Assembly: GCA_964392915.1 (NCBI GenBank)
Contig: CAYMRS010000015.1
Span: 1-46,586, forward strand
Reading direction: 5' to 3'
Source of the DNA: JAAYUK01 sp964392915
GTDB taxonomy: Bacteria > Nitrospirota > Thermodesulfovibrionia > Thermodesulfovibrionales > Dissulfurispiraceae
DNA length: 46,586 bases
Every line of letters begins with the position of its first letter. The stretch's first letter is position 1. The position numbers were made by a program, and so were the translations under genes. The notes under the pieces are model-generated. The model was not told where the DNA came from. It ran no database searches and saw only the letters and a list, made by a program, of their open reading frames with translations. Shown here piece after piece: positions 26,320 through 34,785 of this stretch.

Positions 26320-27194
26320 TCCTTTCGGACCATGCCGAAACCACACTCACAAAACGGGCGGTGCAGCGCGAACGCGACTACGAGCGCAAGCTCGCAGCCT
26401 ACAACGAGGAGCGCAGGCAATGGAAAGAGAAGAATCTCCTCATCATGGAACACATGGCCGATCAGTTCCGGCACGGGCTCCTCTGGGGAGCGGCAAAACA
26501 CCTCTGGCGGCTGCTCAAACGGCTGGCCAACCCGGGACCGGCAGAACCGGCAAAGCAACTGCCCGATGAGACAGACGCCATATGGGCCGCAGGCAAGGAA
26601 GGGCAGGACATGCTGATCACCTACCTCAAGGAACGGCTCGACGACACCTGGACCCTCTACTGTGGCTACTGCAACGGCCGGGGAGAGATCGATGCCCTGC
26701 TGGTCGGCCCTGACGGTTTCTTCGCCATGGAGATCAAGCATATCAACGGCATCATATCCTGCGACGGCGGCAACTGGTGGCGTGACCGCAAGGACAGCAG
26801 CGGATGCATCATAGCAGAACATGTCCCGATCAGTGACCGCACCGGCAGGAGTCCCTCACGGCAGCTGACAGAGCCTGCCGAAGTGCTGGACAGATACATC
26901 GCCGGCCATATCGAGGGATATCCGTCCCGAAAGATGGTCATCATCACCCATCCTTCTGCCGAACTCGGCAGTTTTGAGAGCTTGGAAATCAATAGCATCA
27001 AGCTCCTTGAAGACTGGGATGTGCCGGAAGCTTTCGAGCACCTCCGCACACCGATACCCATGCTTGAGCTGGAACTGATCAACGAACTCATCCTCAAAAG
27101 CCATCAATACCACAAGATGCGGCGATCGATCCGCAGCCAAAAGACCGATGGACAGAGACATATTCTTCAGAAAACATCAGGAGGACTTATATGA
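26307..27194 (+). CDS. NERD (nuclease-related domain) protein
   Basis: A 295-residue protein. A charged coiled-coil-like N-terminus (about 1-75) precedes a NERD domain starting at GKEGQDMLITYLKERL. The nuclease-like residues GEIDALLVG and FAMEIKH (about 126-145) are typical of the restriction-endonuclease fold with its D...ExK pattern, and GGNWW follows. NERD proteins are thought to act on nucleic acid, but their targets are poorly known. The strong GAGGAGG site lies inside the preceding gene. The stop overlaps the following lipoprotein gene by four bases. Confidence 0.75.
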   Translation: MRIVILSDHAETTLTKRAVQRERDYERKLAAYNEERRQWKEKNLLIMEHMADQFRHGLLWGAAKHLWRLLKRLANPGPAEPAKQLPDETDAIWAAGKEGQDMLITYLKERLDDTWTLYCGYCNGRGEIDALLVGPDGFFAMEIKHINGIISCDGGNWWRDRKDSSGCIIAEHVPISDRTGRSPSRQLTEPAEVLDRYIAGHIEGYPSRKMVIITHPSAELGSFESLEINSIKLLEDWDVPEAFEHLRTPIPMLELELINELILKSHQYHKMRRSIRSQKTDGQRHILQKTSGGLI

Positions 27195-27556
27195 AAACAA
27201 TCACCCTTTATATTGGCATCATGATACTGGCCTTGTTGACGGCATGTTCATTTCACGGAGTCAAACGCGATACCGGCAACCCTATTGATGAACGAAAAGT
27301 AGCACAGATTATCGACGGTACAACCACCGGGATTGAGGCTGTCGGTATCTTTGGCGCACCGACCGTTACGAGCAAGATAGCTGACACCGAGGCCTACATT
27401 TATAAGCATTGCCGTACAAGCGGATCGGGATTCAGCTTTTCAGGTATCGGCAACACGTCAACCGCAGAGCGCTGCAATACCCTGACAGTTGTGGTTGATC
27501 AGGTGACCGGAATTGTCCGGAAGCACTCTTTCCAGAAGGTATTTGATGCGGAATAA
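27191..27556 (+). CDS. Small predicted lipoprotein
   Basis: A 121-residue protein with a lipoprotein signal peptide ending in the lipobox LLTAC (cysteine about 19). The mature part has a BamE/SmpA-like pattern (a G-GIFGAPT stretch followed by a Y-strand and a Cys-rich loop), but this match is weak. It should be exported and lipid-anchored. AGGAGG precedes the ATG, which overlaps the NERD stop. Confidence 0.7.
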   Translation: MKTITLYIGIMILALLTACSFHGVKRDTGNPIDERKVAQIIDGTTTGIEAVGIFGAPTVTSKIADTEAYIYKHCRTSGSGFSFSGIGNTSTAERCNTLTVVVDQVTGIVRKHSFQKVFDAE

Positions 27557-27570
27557 CGGCAATGCTGGCA

Positions 27571-27634
27571 TGACCGCCTGAAACGGTCAATGAGGAATGG
27601 GTCTCCCGGCATAGTTCTTTAACAATATGCCGGG
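27571..27634 (+). terminator. Tandem hairpins after the lipoprotein gene
   Basis: Two stem-loops follow the stop: TGACCG/CGGTCA (27571-27589) and CCCGGCATA/TATGCCGGG (27605-27634, nine perfect pairs with a 12-base loop). A pyrimidine-rich stretch follows but no clean T-run, so these may attenuate rather than fully terminate. Confidence 0.4.
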
Positions 27635-27678
27635 GGCTCATCTTCTTTCTGATCGACTCAACTTGCGAGGAGGCAGTA

Positions 27679-27906
27679 ATGGATGCGAATAAGCAAAAAC
27701 CAAAGAAACGATATCGTTATCTGGCATTTCTCACCGATAATGGGCAGGGTGCAGAGTACAAAGGTGACAGGAATATGCTCTGGATTATAGCGGCACGATC
27801 ATCCATTGGAGCACAGAAGGCAGCACTCGTTCGAATAAACAGGCTGAAAGCCAAAACCGGTCTGAACTGGAAACTCATGGATTCCCATGGACGGGAAATT
27901 ACATAA
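27679..27906 (+). CDS. Small basic protein of unknown function
   Basis: A 75-residue, lysine/arginine-rich protein without a recognisable domain. A good ribosome site (GAGGAGG) lies seven bases before the ATG. It starts about 45 bases after the second hairpin and leads directly into the next small gene. Confidence 0.55.
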   Translation: MDANKQKPKKRYRYLAFLTDNGQGAEYKGDRNMLWIIAARSSIGAQKAALVRINRLKAKTGLNWKLMDSHGREIT

Positions 27907-28188
27907 GTGATGCTGAAGAAGAAAAGGCACTGGCTGGTTTTAGCTTCAGGGCTCGTAGCCTTTGTCTTATTTCCGGCCTGGTCGGTCGTTTTGACTCAGG
28001 AGCTTTACGGATGCTGTCTCGTCTGGGAGCTCTTTTTCGGGAGGCATCAGTTACAATGCTGGGCTGATTTGCGAAATCCGCACTGGTGGCGATCATTTCG
28101 GAACTATCTCACCGGACAGGCGGCACCTGATCCCAATGCCCTGATGTCAAATACAATACACAAGAGGTACAAACGATGGTATCGATAA
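27907..28188 (+). CDS. Small membrane protein of unknown function
   Basis: A 93-residue protein with one clear hydrophobic segment at residues 9-30 (WLVLASGLVAFVLFPAWSVV) after a basic N-terminus, and a tryptophan-rich soluble tail. The frame opens with GTGATG directly after the preceding stop, so translation may be coupled; no strong ribosome site is visible. It overlaps the following microprotein by 13 bases. Confidence 0.5.
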   Translation: MMLKKKRHWLVLASGLVAFVLFPAWSVVLTQELYGCCLVWELFFGRHQLQCWADLRNPHWWRSFRNYLTGQAAPDPNALMSNTIHKRYKRWYR

Positions 28189-28283
28189 TCGAGGCATTTC
28201 TAAACCTATGGCTGTTTTGTATCATGCTGTATCTGGCTTGGCAATACTCTCCGTTCTATATATGCTATCCAGATCCGAAATAG
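28176..28283 (+). CDS. 35-residue membrane microprotein
   Basis: A short frame starting MVSIIEAFLNLWLFCIML and ending in YPDPK, almost all of it one hydrophobic helix. AGAGG lies nine bases upstream, inside the preceding gene, whose end it overlaps. It may be a single-pass membrane peptide; the tight spacing supports it being real. Confidence 0.4.
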   Translation: MVSIIEAFLNLWLFCIMLYLAWQYSPFYICYPDPK

Positions 28284-28292
28284 CTCAGGGAT

Positions 28293-28463
28293 ATGCACGA
28301 TCGAATGGCCATGAGTGACATCGTCAGTCGTGACGATGAACTGAGTGACACGGACATGCCTCTTTGCATGAAAGTGCTCAGTATTGTGGATGTGTTGTTC
28401 TATTCGGCAATGCCGGCAGCAGGAGGCGCGATTGTATGGACACTTCTTCTGTATCTGCGATAA
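28293..28463 (+). CDS. 56-residue membrane microprotein
   Basis: The frame starts MHDRMAMSDIVSRDDELSD and ends in a hydrophobic helix (GGAIVWTLLLYLR). It begins nine bases after the preceding stop and ends 19 bases before the phosphoesterase start. The acidic head plus C-terminal membrane helix is a coherent layout, but the ribosome site (AGGG) is weak. Confidence 0.4.
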   Translation: MHDRMAMSDIVSRDDELSDTDMPLCMKVLSIVDVLFYSAMPAAGGAIVWTLLLYLR

Positions 28464-28482
28464 TACAGAAAGGGAATTGGGA

Positions 28483-29349
28483 ATGAATATAGTAATTGCA
28501 TCCGATATACATGTCAGCACCCATCACTTGGCGACGCTTCTGCATGAGGCCGTTACCGTTCGGGCTAGCGCGATCATAATGAATGGAGATCTCGTCCCCA
28601 TGTCGCTGCTACGCGGGCTGAGCGCAGTTGAAGCGATTGCAGCCCATAGAAGCTATATCAAAGAGACCTTTCTGCCGACGATCGGCATATATCGCCGACA
28701 AGTACCAGATCTGCAAATCTATGCCGACTTCGGCAATGAAGACTTCTGGTGTAATCGTGATGTGCTTATTGAAGCTGAAACAGCCGGTTTGCTGCATCTG
28801 CTGCATAATCAGGTGCAGCCGCTCACGGACGGTCTGGACATAGCCGGATACATGTTTGTATCGCCGACGCCTTTCATGATCAAGGATGCCGAGCGCCTTG
28901 ACCATCATGATGTGCCGTTGGCCTCAGATATCCGGATGGAAGGAGTATTTACCGTGCCCAATGGTCCGGAAAAGCGGCGAATCGATTCCAAAGAGACGAT
29001 CGAAAATGACCTGAAAGGCTTGCAGCAAAAGATAACACGATCGTTTTTGCTGGCGACACACGCTCCTCCTTATGGTCTTGGTCTGGATGTCCTGCATGAT
29101 GGCCGACCGGTGGGGAGCATGGCAATAAGGGCGCTCATCGAAGAGGAAGCAGATACAGGTCGACTGGTTGCTGCATTTGCCGGCCATATCCATGACTCTT
29201 TTGAAAACTCGGGCGTACTCGCTACCCATGTCAACGGATGCACAGTGGTAAACGCAGGGCAGCGGCATGATCTCTTGAAATATGCCCTGTTCGATACAGA
29301 AACACGGCACGTTGCCATCAAAACTGCACGCCTCATGGATGCGAAGTGA
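28483..29349 (+). CDS. Calcineurin-like metallophosphoesterase
   Basis: A 288-residue protein. Metal motifs are IASDIHVS at the N-terminus, NGDLV (about 38), GNEDFW (about 86, with Glu replacing the usual His of GNHD), LATHAPPYG (about 192) and AGHIHDS (about 234). The family hydrolyses phosphodiesters or phosphomonoesters with two metal ions. The GNE substitution removes a residue that is catalytic in many relatives, so activity may be altered. The start at 28483 has GGGAA upstream; an open frame back to 28384 overlaps a microprotein and is rejected. Confidence 0.75.
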   Translation: MNIVIASDIHVSTHHLATLLHEAVTVRASAIIMNGDLVPMSLLRGLSAVEAIAAHRSYIKETFLPTIGIYRRQVPDLQIYADFGNEDFWCNRDVLIEAETAGLLHLLHNQVQPLTDGLDIAGYMFVSPTPFMIKDAERLDHHDVPLASDIRMEGVFTVPNGPEKRRIDSKETIENDLKGLQQKITRSFLLATHAPPYGLGLDVLHDGRPVGSMAIRALIEEEADTGRLVAAFAGHIHDSFENSGVLATHVNGCTVVNAGQRHDLLKYALFDTETRHVAIKTARLMDAK

Positions 29350-29413
29350 TAAGCGGCGGTGGAACGACCTGAATATGGTCAAAACCCATCATGAACTTTC
29401 AAGGAGCGATACT

Positions 29414-29788
29414 ATGGAAAAGAAGCAGACAAAGGCCGCACTCTTCTCCGATGCCCTTACGATAACAAAGAGCGGAGCTGTAACACTGCCGGCAGATGTG
29501 CGCCGTATACACAATATTGAGCCGGGCGACCAATTGGAGAGCTTTGTCCGCAACGGCACGATTGTACTCCTGCTGCCGCCTGTCAATAAGCGGCCGAAAG
29601 TGTACGCAAGAATCTTGCAGTGCGCCATTGATCTGTTCGATGGTCATGAGATCTCAGCTGCGGCTTGGCTGCATGACTCTCAGTTTGCTCTGGATGGGGA
29701 ACGTCCAGTCGATGTTATGCGAACAGCCAAAGGGGCCAAAGAAGTTGAGGATCTGATTGGACGGATTGAGCATGGAGTGGTGGTCTGA
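29414..29788 (+). CDS. AbrB domain joined to MbcA/ParS-like antitoxin domain
   Basis: A 124-residue protein preceded by a clear AAGGAG. Residues about 15-55 form a SpoVT/AbrB swapped-hairpin DNA-binding domain (TITKSGAVTLPADVRR, then EPGDQLESFV). Residues about 70-124 resemble the toxin-binding domain of Xre/MbcA/ParS antitoxins (AIDLFDGHEISAAAWL, then RPVDVMRTAKGAKEVEDLI). In known systems that domain usually follows an Xre HTH and pairs with a RES toxin. No RES gene lies downstream, so it may be an orphan antitoxin or a regulator. The domain call for the second half is from pattern only. Confidence 0.65.
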   Translation: MEKKQTKAALFSDALTITKSGAVTLPADVRRIHNIEPGDQLESFVRNGTIVLLLPPVNKRPKVYARILQCAIDLFDGHEISAAAWLHDSQFALDGERPVDVMRTAKGAKEVEDLIGRIEHGVVV

Positions 29789-29951
29789 TAAATAATGATT
29801 ACTTGCTCCGACTCTTTGTACCATGCAATGAGTCACACTTAAAGGCATTGGAGGTGTCCCAAAAACAATCTGCAATTTGTGCGGAGAACAAGCGTAATCA
29901 CGCGCACTAACGTCCTAAAAAAGTGCACGTTACAACCAGAATTCAGCATTG

Positions 29952-30965
29952 TTAAGAAATATGACTCGTAATCTGAACGTAGTCAATCGGAAGATGAAAT
30001 TTATCACGGAGAGTATGAATATATTCCTCCTCTTCCTTGTTTAACGACGGCTCCCCAACCACTATTAGCCGACTGGCCTCTTGCGCTCCAGGCCAAAAAG
30101 AATACTCCAGCAGTTGTCCTAAAGCTTGTCGAATGCAGGCCCGAGCTGACAAGCCTGTTTTAATTTCGTAAAACCAATAGCCGTTCTCTTTTTTGACTAT
30201 CACATCAACACTTGTTCCAATTCCGCTCATGAGTTCAGTCCCTACATTGTCCTTCCCGAATTCGGCAACAAGGCGACGATATAATTCCAATTGAAGATCA
30301 TTATGTCGCAGCGTTACATCAAGTAATCTTTCCGCTGGCTTAGCAAATGCAGAAGATGCTTTGATTGTGCACCCTGGTCGGAATTGAAATCCAGAGATAG
30401 TTTGCAAAACTGTTTTTGGAAAGTGCTCTTGCCCTTCAACAAATACATATAAGGGAAGTAGACGATCAAAATCATGCAGAATAGCGTCAATATTCAGCGA
30501 ATCCAGAGATTGAAGTTTTCCAAGAAATACAAACGTATCTATAGTCATCAAGTCGGCGGAGATCGGCCCAGACATGCGATCAGAGCTTCGGACGCCATTA
30601 TGGTAATGCCACATTTTCATGTCAGAATACAATTCAGGATTAATACGCTGAAACTCATTGAATTTCATAATCTTCGGAATCAAATCATCAATCGAGTGGA
30701 GAGATTGACTTGTTTCAAGCGAAAAGGCTACCCCGTACCTTAGTTCCTGATTTTCAAACCCAATGTTAAATTGCAGTTCCTTTCTTCCCCCAAAATGATG
30801 CGCCCAGTCAGCCCGTACCTTATCGAGATTGTATATCGGATGTTTTAGAACCTTACGAGAAGTAAGTCCCAGATTTAGTCTGATTTCCTGTAAAGAACCA
30901 ATCTGAAAACCGCTTGACCTAACATTCAATTTTTCGGCAATTTCGCGCAGATTGTTCAGTGTCAT
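29952..30965 (-). CDS. PD-(D/E)XK nuclease-domain protein, third gene of an unknown cassette
   Basis: A 337-residue protein with a C-terminal nuclease-like core: GTSVDVIVKKENGYWFYEIKTG supplies the D...ExK residues (around 255-275), and RQALGQLLEY resembles the conserved helix that follows in many such nucleases. The N-terminal 200 residues are unrecognised. The start at 30965 is preceded by GGAGG seven bases away; an upstream ATGATG at 30995 is less likely. It is the last of three co-directional AT-rich genes, 44 bases after its neighbour. An effector nuclease in a defence cassette is the simplest reading, but that is inference. Confidence 0.65.
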   Translation of the reverse strand: MTLNNLREIAEKLNVRSSGFQIGSLQEIRLNLGLTSRKVLKHPIYNLDKVRADWAHHFGGRKELQFNIGFENQELRYGVAFSLETSQSLHSIDDLIPKIMKFNEFQRINPELYSDMKMWHYHNGVRSSDRMSGPISADLMTIDTFVFLGKLQSLDSLNIDAILHDFDRLLPLYVFVEGQEHFPKTVLQTISGFQFRPGCTIKASSAFAKPAERLLDVTLRHNDLQLELYRRLVAEFGKDNVGTELMSGIGTSVDVIVKKENGYWFYEIKTGLSARACIRQALGQLLEYSFWPGAQEASRLIVVGEPSLNKEEEEYIHTLRDKFHLPIDYVQITSHIS

Positions 30966-31009
30966 TTGGCTGCCTCCTATGCTAGAACTCATCATTATCA
31001 GTTTCGGTG

Positions 31010-31651
31010 CTAAAGCATTTCGAAGTCGGCAATATCAATAGATATTCCTGTCTGGCAATCTATTACATTTGGAGTGGTGCCAATACTACATTCTGGAAAG
31101 GAATAGATATAGCGGCCTGAAAGCGCTAATTGATCATCCCAATGGGACCAATCGCATAGCTTGTCATATACATTTTCTGCAATAACGAAAGTTCTTCCAA
31201 GCAATGAGTCTTTTGCTCTTAGGGTCAAATCAAGATTCTCAGGCGATAGGTTATCGAAGCCGATGCAAGATGTGCGTGGATCTTCAATACAGATATGCCC
31301 ATCGGCTATCTGCGGTGGAAAGCTTTTGAAAAAGGGGTTGACAGCATATTCATGATCAACTGTGATATGGCACAAGTCTTCTTCGGGCCAAAAGCGAAAA
31401 ATTTGGATCCCGCGCTCACCACCAACCCCATAGACCGGCAAAGTTCCACCAAGAGCTTGAGCCCTCTGCATAAGTTCGAAATCATTCGCATGAATCTTTA
31501 TCTTTTGGCCATTCTTTTGTCGGCATCCGGTTTCAAGCTGCTCTCGAAAGACCATTTGATCAATATTGAAAATCCACTTCTTGGCATGTAAATACTCCTG
31601 ACCGAAGAATGTGAAGGCTATCCGTTTGCTCGTCTTGGAGATATAAATCAT
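31010..31651 (-). CDS. Unknown protein, second gene of an unknown cassette
   Basis: A 213-residue protein without a domain I recognise. It is mixed alpha/beta, acidic, and contains a conserved-looking ADGHICIEDPR stretch around 115-125 and several aromatic-rich segments. No signal peptide or membrane segment. Its ATG overlaps the stop of the upstream gene as ATGA, so the two are almost certainly co-translated. Confidence 0.6.
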   Translation of the reverse strand: MIYISKTSKRIAFTFFGQEYLHAKKWIFNIDQMVFREQLETGCRQKNGQKIKIHANDFELMQRAQALGGTLPVYGVGGERGIQIFRFWPEEDLCHITVDHEYAVNPFFKSFPPQIADGHICIEDPRTSCIGFDNLSPENLDLTLRAKDSLLGRTFVIAENVYDKLCDWSHWDDQLALSGRYIYSFPECSIGTTPNVIDCQTGISIDIADFEML

Positions 31652-32370
31652 ATAAAGCCAACTTTTTTGTCTTTAGAAGCGAGCTGGCCAATAAAATCCA
31701 GGAGGATCCCCCTGATTATTTGCATTTGCAAGGGTATTTGTCCCTGGTGAAAACGAGCTGACGGGTGAAGCATTTTGTGCACAGTAATGTTCTTAGCTGA
31801 GTCGTAGTAAATCTTTGGTAGCCCGGCCGCAGATACAAAACGAAAATCCAGCTCATTAAAGATACGGGTAGTAGCCAGTTTTTGAATTACCACATTCGGC
31901 ATAAAGACCAATTTGTTATCAGTATCGAAGATGGCATCATGGATTTTCTTAATATGAACACGACTCTGAGCAAATAATCTATCAAAATTGTGCTCCGGAT
32001 CATCGGATAATTTGCCGGTGGTCGGGACATTCAGGAGCTCAACAAACGAAATGTGATCGGCGCAGACATCCGCAGGCAAATCCATTCTCCGAAAAGCCTC
32101 ATGATAGAGAGTTCCAGCCTCACCTCCGTATATAGGAAGCAAAAAAGGATGGTGGTCACCTTTTTCGTTATTTTTCCAATAGGACACACCATCTTTGTGG
32201 TATTCCAGCAGGTACCTGAAGAACGTAGGATTGGTCTCATGGAAATCAGCAGCATAATTGGCATCTATGCCAAAGAAGAAAACGCTCGCTTTTTCAGGAT
32301 GCTGACCCTGAAAAGGGTGCTCTTTGAAAGCATCTTGCAGTTCTTTTGATGGATGCTCACGATAAGACAT
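31648..32370 (-). CDS. Possible uracil-DNA-glycosylase-fold protein, first gene of an unknown cassette
   Basis: A 240-residue protein. VFFFGIDANYAADF near residue 30 resembles the first active-site strand of the uracil-DNA-glycosylase superfamily (G-D/E-x-P/N), and KMLHPSAR near 205 resembles its C-terminal HPS motif. The spacing suits that fold, but the assignment rests on two short motifs only. AAAGGAG precedes the ATG. It heads a three-gene operon ending in a PD-(D/E)XK nuclease, so a base-recognition plus cleavage pair is conceivable. Confidence 0.55.
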   Translation of the reverse strand: MSYREHPSKELQDAFKEHPFQGQHPEKASVFFFGIDANYAADFHETNPTFFRYLLEYHKDGVSYWKNNEKGDHHPFLLPIYGGEAGTLYHEAFRRMDLPADVCADHISFVELLNVPTTGKLSDDPEHNFDRLFAQSRVHIKKIHDAIFDTDNKLVFMPNVVIQKLATTRIFNELDFRFVSAAGLPKIYYDSAKNITVHKMLHPSARFHQGQIPLQMQIIRGILLDFIGQLASKDKKVGFI

Positions 32371-33115
32371 TGCATTCTCCTTTGAGACGGATAAATCTCC
32401 AGGACAATGATATTATGCATGATGTGTTACGCAACTTGCGTAATGCCGCAAAAGATATGGTTTAGAGGACTTAGCTGAAGTAACCAATGCCATCAATACA
32501 CTGCTTGAACATCACGGACCGAAGACATTCAGCAGTTCAAGGGTTCTAAGACACGCTCCGCAGTGCTAGCGATTCATCCAGAAAAAATCAGGACTCCTGC
32601 CGGCCATATCTGCTGCAATACAGTCAGCTGCATGCTGAATCGGTATTTTTAGAGCCGGTGGGTTCCCAAACGGAAACGAAAGCGACTAGCAGACAAATAA
32701 AAATCACGGGGATGTCGAACACATTATCGCCGACTATGCGGAGAAGCCGCATGGTGCGCACAATGCTTCCACTTTCTGCGTTAGCAATGTCGCATGGTTT
32801 TCTCTTTGGCCAATTGAGCAAGTCTCTTCATGCGCACATGTTTCAACTTGAATGAACTCTGGCTCCAAACCAGGATTCTAATTTCATCTTGACAATTTTT
32901 TTTCCTAATCGAGAAATTATCTAAATTTTAGCTCAATATATAGGCTTGTTATTAAATTTATCGCCTATTTATTATTTATATTTAAATTTTATTTGGTTTA
33001 ATTTTTTATGTATCTATTTAACTTATTGATATTTTGTTGATTTTCATTTTGGCATTCTTATTGAATAGATGTTGCATCGAGCATCGCTCGGACAATCATT
33101 TTCTGAGGAGTGCCT
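32371..33115. other. Long non-coding region with very AT-rich tract
   Basis: About 745 bases between the divergent cassette and parB. On the plus strand, 32444-32569 holds a short stop-to-stop frame (DLAEVTNAINTLLEHHGPK) that may be a gene remnant. From about 32880 to 33060 the sequence is over 80% A+T, with a TTGACA at 32889. An inverted repeat CGAGC/GCTCG (33078-33090) lies just before parB and could be a ParB or repressor site. With parB and a replication-associated gene next to it, an origin-like role is possible. Confidence 0.4.
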
Positions 33116-34006
33116 ATGCAAGACAGAAAAATAGAAAAGATTCTCGCCGAAATAGTCGGCGAATCCAGTATCAGTGAAAAAAAGTCCGCGGTAGTTGATG
33201 TCAATATTGCATCGATCTCGCCTAACAGATTTCAACCACGGCGAACGTTCGACGAGAAACATATAGCTGAACTGGCAGCCTCAATCCGCATGCACGGATT
33301 GCTGCAACCGCTTGTAGTCCGCCGCTTAAGCGGGGCCGAGCCTCCGCGTTATGAGCTCATTGCCGGCGAACGGCGCCTGCGTGCGCTTGTCCGCAATGGA
33401 GCCTTAACAGCGCCAGCTATACTCATGGACGTAAATGACGCCCATCTGCGGACATTGGCGATGATCGAAAATATCCAGCGTGCCGATCTATGTTTTTTCG
33501 ATCTGATGGTCTCTATGGAGGAATTGAAATCAGAAATGGGAAGTTCAAGCGCCGTGGCCAAAGCCCTCGGCAAAGGAGTACGAACCGTCGAGAGATACTT
33601 GCACATAGCGACAGCAATCGGAAGCAATGAAGAGTTGCTTAGTATCTTCCGGAAGCATGCGCATGAAATTGATTACACATCAGCCGATGCTTTTGCGGAC
33701 TTCGCGCTCACTCTAAACAAACTCCGCACCAGCGATAAGCGTGAGTATGCGCGGGTCATTAAGCGTCTGACCTCATGCGACATCAGGCAGTCTTTGGCAT
33801 GGCTCAAATCTCGCTTTGCGCGGACACCTCTCACTACCTCTGAAAAATCTCCTGCAAAATGGTACCAGGCCTGCGGCAATAGAGTCACGATAAAGCTTGA
33901 TTTCGGCCAAGTTGAGGCACAAGCACCTTCAGAACGTGCTACCTATATTACTACTCTGCAAGGCATTATCGATCGCATTGAGGCTATGCCGGAGGTGCGA
34001 GGATGA
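33116..34006 (+). CDS. ParB-family partition/nuclease-like protein
   Basis: A 296-residue ParB/Spo0J-type protein. The N-terminal CTP-binding ParB domain shows the hallmark boxes: SPNRFQPRRTFDEKHIAELAASI, HGLLQPLVVR, and LIAGERRLRAL with MIENIQRADL further on; an HTH follows (SAVAKALGKGVRTVERYL). No ParA lies next to it, so it is either an orphan partition protein or an element regulator. GAGGAG ends five bases before the ATG; a GTG six bases upstream would overlap that site. The stop overlaps the next start (ATGA). Confidence 0.88.
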   Translation: MQDRKIEKILAEIVGESSISEKKSAVVDVNIASISPNRFQPRRTFDEKHIAELAASIRMHGLLQPLVVRRLSGAEPPRYELIAGERRLRALVRNGALTAPAILMDVNDAHLRTLAMIENIQRADLCFFDLMVSMEELKSEMGSSSAVAKALGKGVRTVERYLHIATAIGSNEELLSIFRKHAHEIDYTSADAFADFALTLNKLRTSDKREYARVIKRLTSCDIRQSLAWLKSRFARTPLTTSEKSPAKWYQACGNRVTIKLDFGQVEAQAPSERATYITTLQGIIDRIEAMPEVRG

Positions 34007-34785
34007 TCACGCAGCGAGACCTGCATATTTTTTTGAGCCTGCGCTATGGTCCCGTCAATATTGATGACATTTTGACTATTCTCAGACGAGACCATGAAAT
34101 TCTTATAAAAAAACACCCGCTTCAAGTGCGATTATCATATCTCATTAAAAATGGCTTGATAAAATCGTCAGATCCTGAAACAGTTCGCTGGCATGGAGCA
34201 GCGCTTTATGCGCTGACGCATCGCGGCGTCGGGCAATGTGTCGATACCTTTGACTGGCATGACCCTGCACTTATCCGTACTAGTCTGCCGGATAAACACC
34301 GATATATCCATGAGCGCAATGTTTCGTTGGTTCACCGACGCATATGGACTGATGCGCAGGCCGGGTGCTATAGCCTCAGGGTCCACCCTGAGCATGCCCA
34401 AAAAGCCCTGCCCGCCAAGGCACGCCTCGGATTGTATCATTCTGATTTATTAATTTGTGTCGGGTTCGGTGAAACCAAGAAATTTTTTGACATCGAAATC
34501 GACAACTCCACAATCCCCACCAAACGCATGATGACAAAATTTCGTGGCTTGAAGTTCAGGGGATACATACTCTGCGCGACACAGGGGCGGATCTCTGCAC
34601 TGCAAAGGGCAGTCAATTTTGCTTTGACAGCCGACAGGCACAAGATTGGGCGCAAAATTCATTTTGCTCTAATATCTGATTTTCTGCGCCATGGACTTCT
34701 CAATACCACATGGTCTGACTGCGATTCATGCAGCCACAATATCGAAACAGTCCCGGCGGTATGGGACAATGGATGGCCCTGGTGA
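34003..34785 (+). CDS. Replication-relaxation family protein
   Basis: A 260-residue protein with an N-terminal winged-helix region (about 1-75, ending YALTHRGVGQ) and a C-terminal domain with FFDIEIDNSTIPTKRMMTKFRG, the pattern of the replication-relaxation family of plasmid and integrative-element proteins. The acidic-rich core resembles a restriction-fold nuclease strand. It probably takes part in replication or mobilisation of the excised element. It overlaps parB and the following excisionase gene, forming a four-gene run to the integrase. Confidence 0.75.
   Translation: MITQRDLHIFLSLRYGPVNIDDILTILRRDHEILIKKHPLQVRLSYLIKNGLIKSSDPETVRWHGAALYALTHRGVGQCVDTFDWHDPALIRTSLPDKHRYIHERNVSLVHRRIWTDAQAGCYSLRVHPEHAQKALPAKARLGLYHSDLLICVGFGETKKFFDIEIDNSTIPTKRMMTKFRGLKFRGYILCATQGRISALQRAVNFALTADRHKIGRKIHFALISDFLRHGLLNTTWSDCDSCSHNIETVPAVWDNGWPW

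Noticed and set aside
32624..32855. Two 65-residue frames on opposite strands, one with a hydrophobic stretch
   Set aside because: They overlap each other, lack ribosome sites and resemble no known protein; the region is treated as non-coding.
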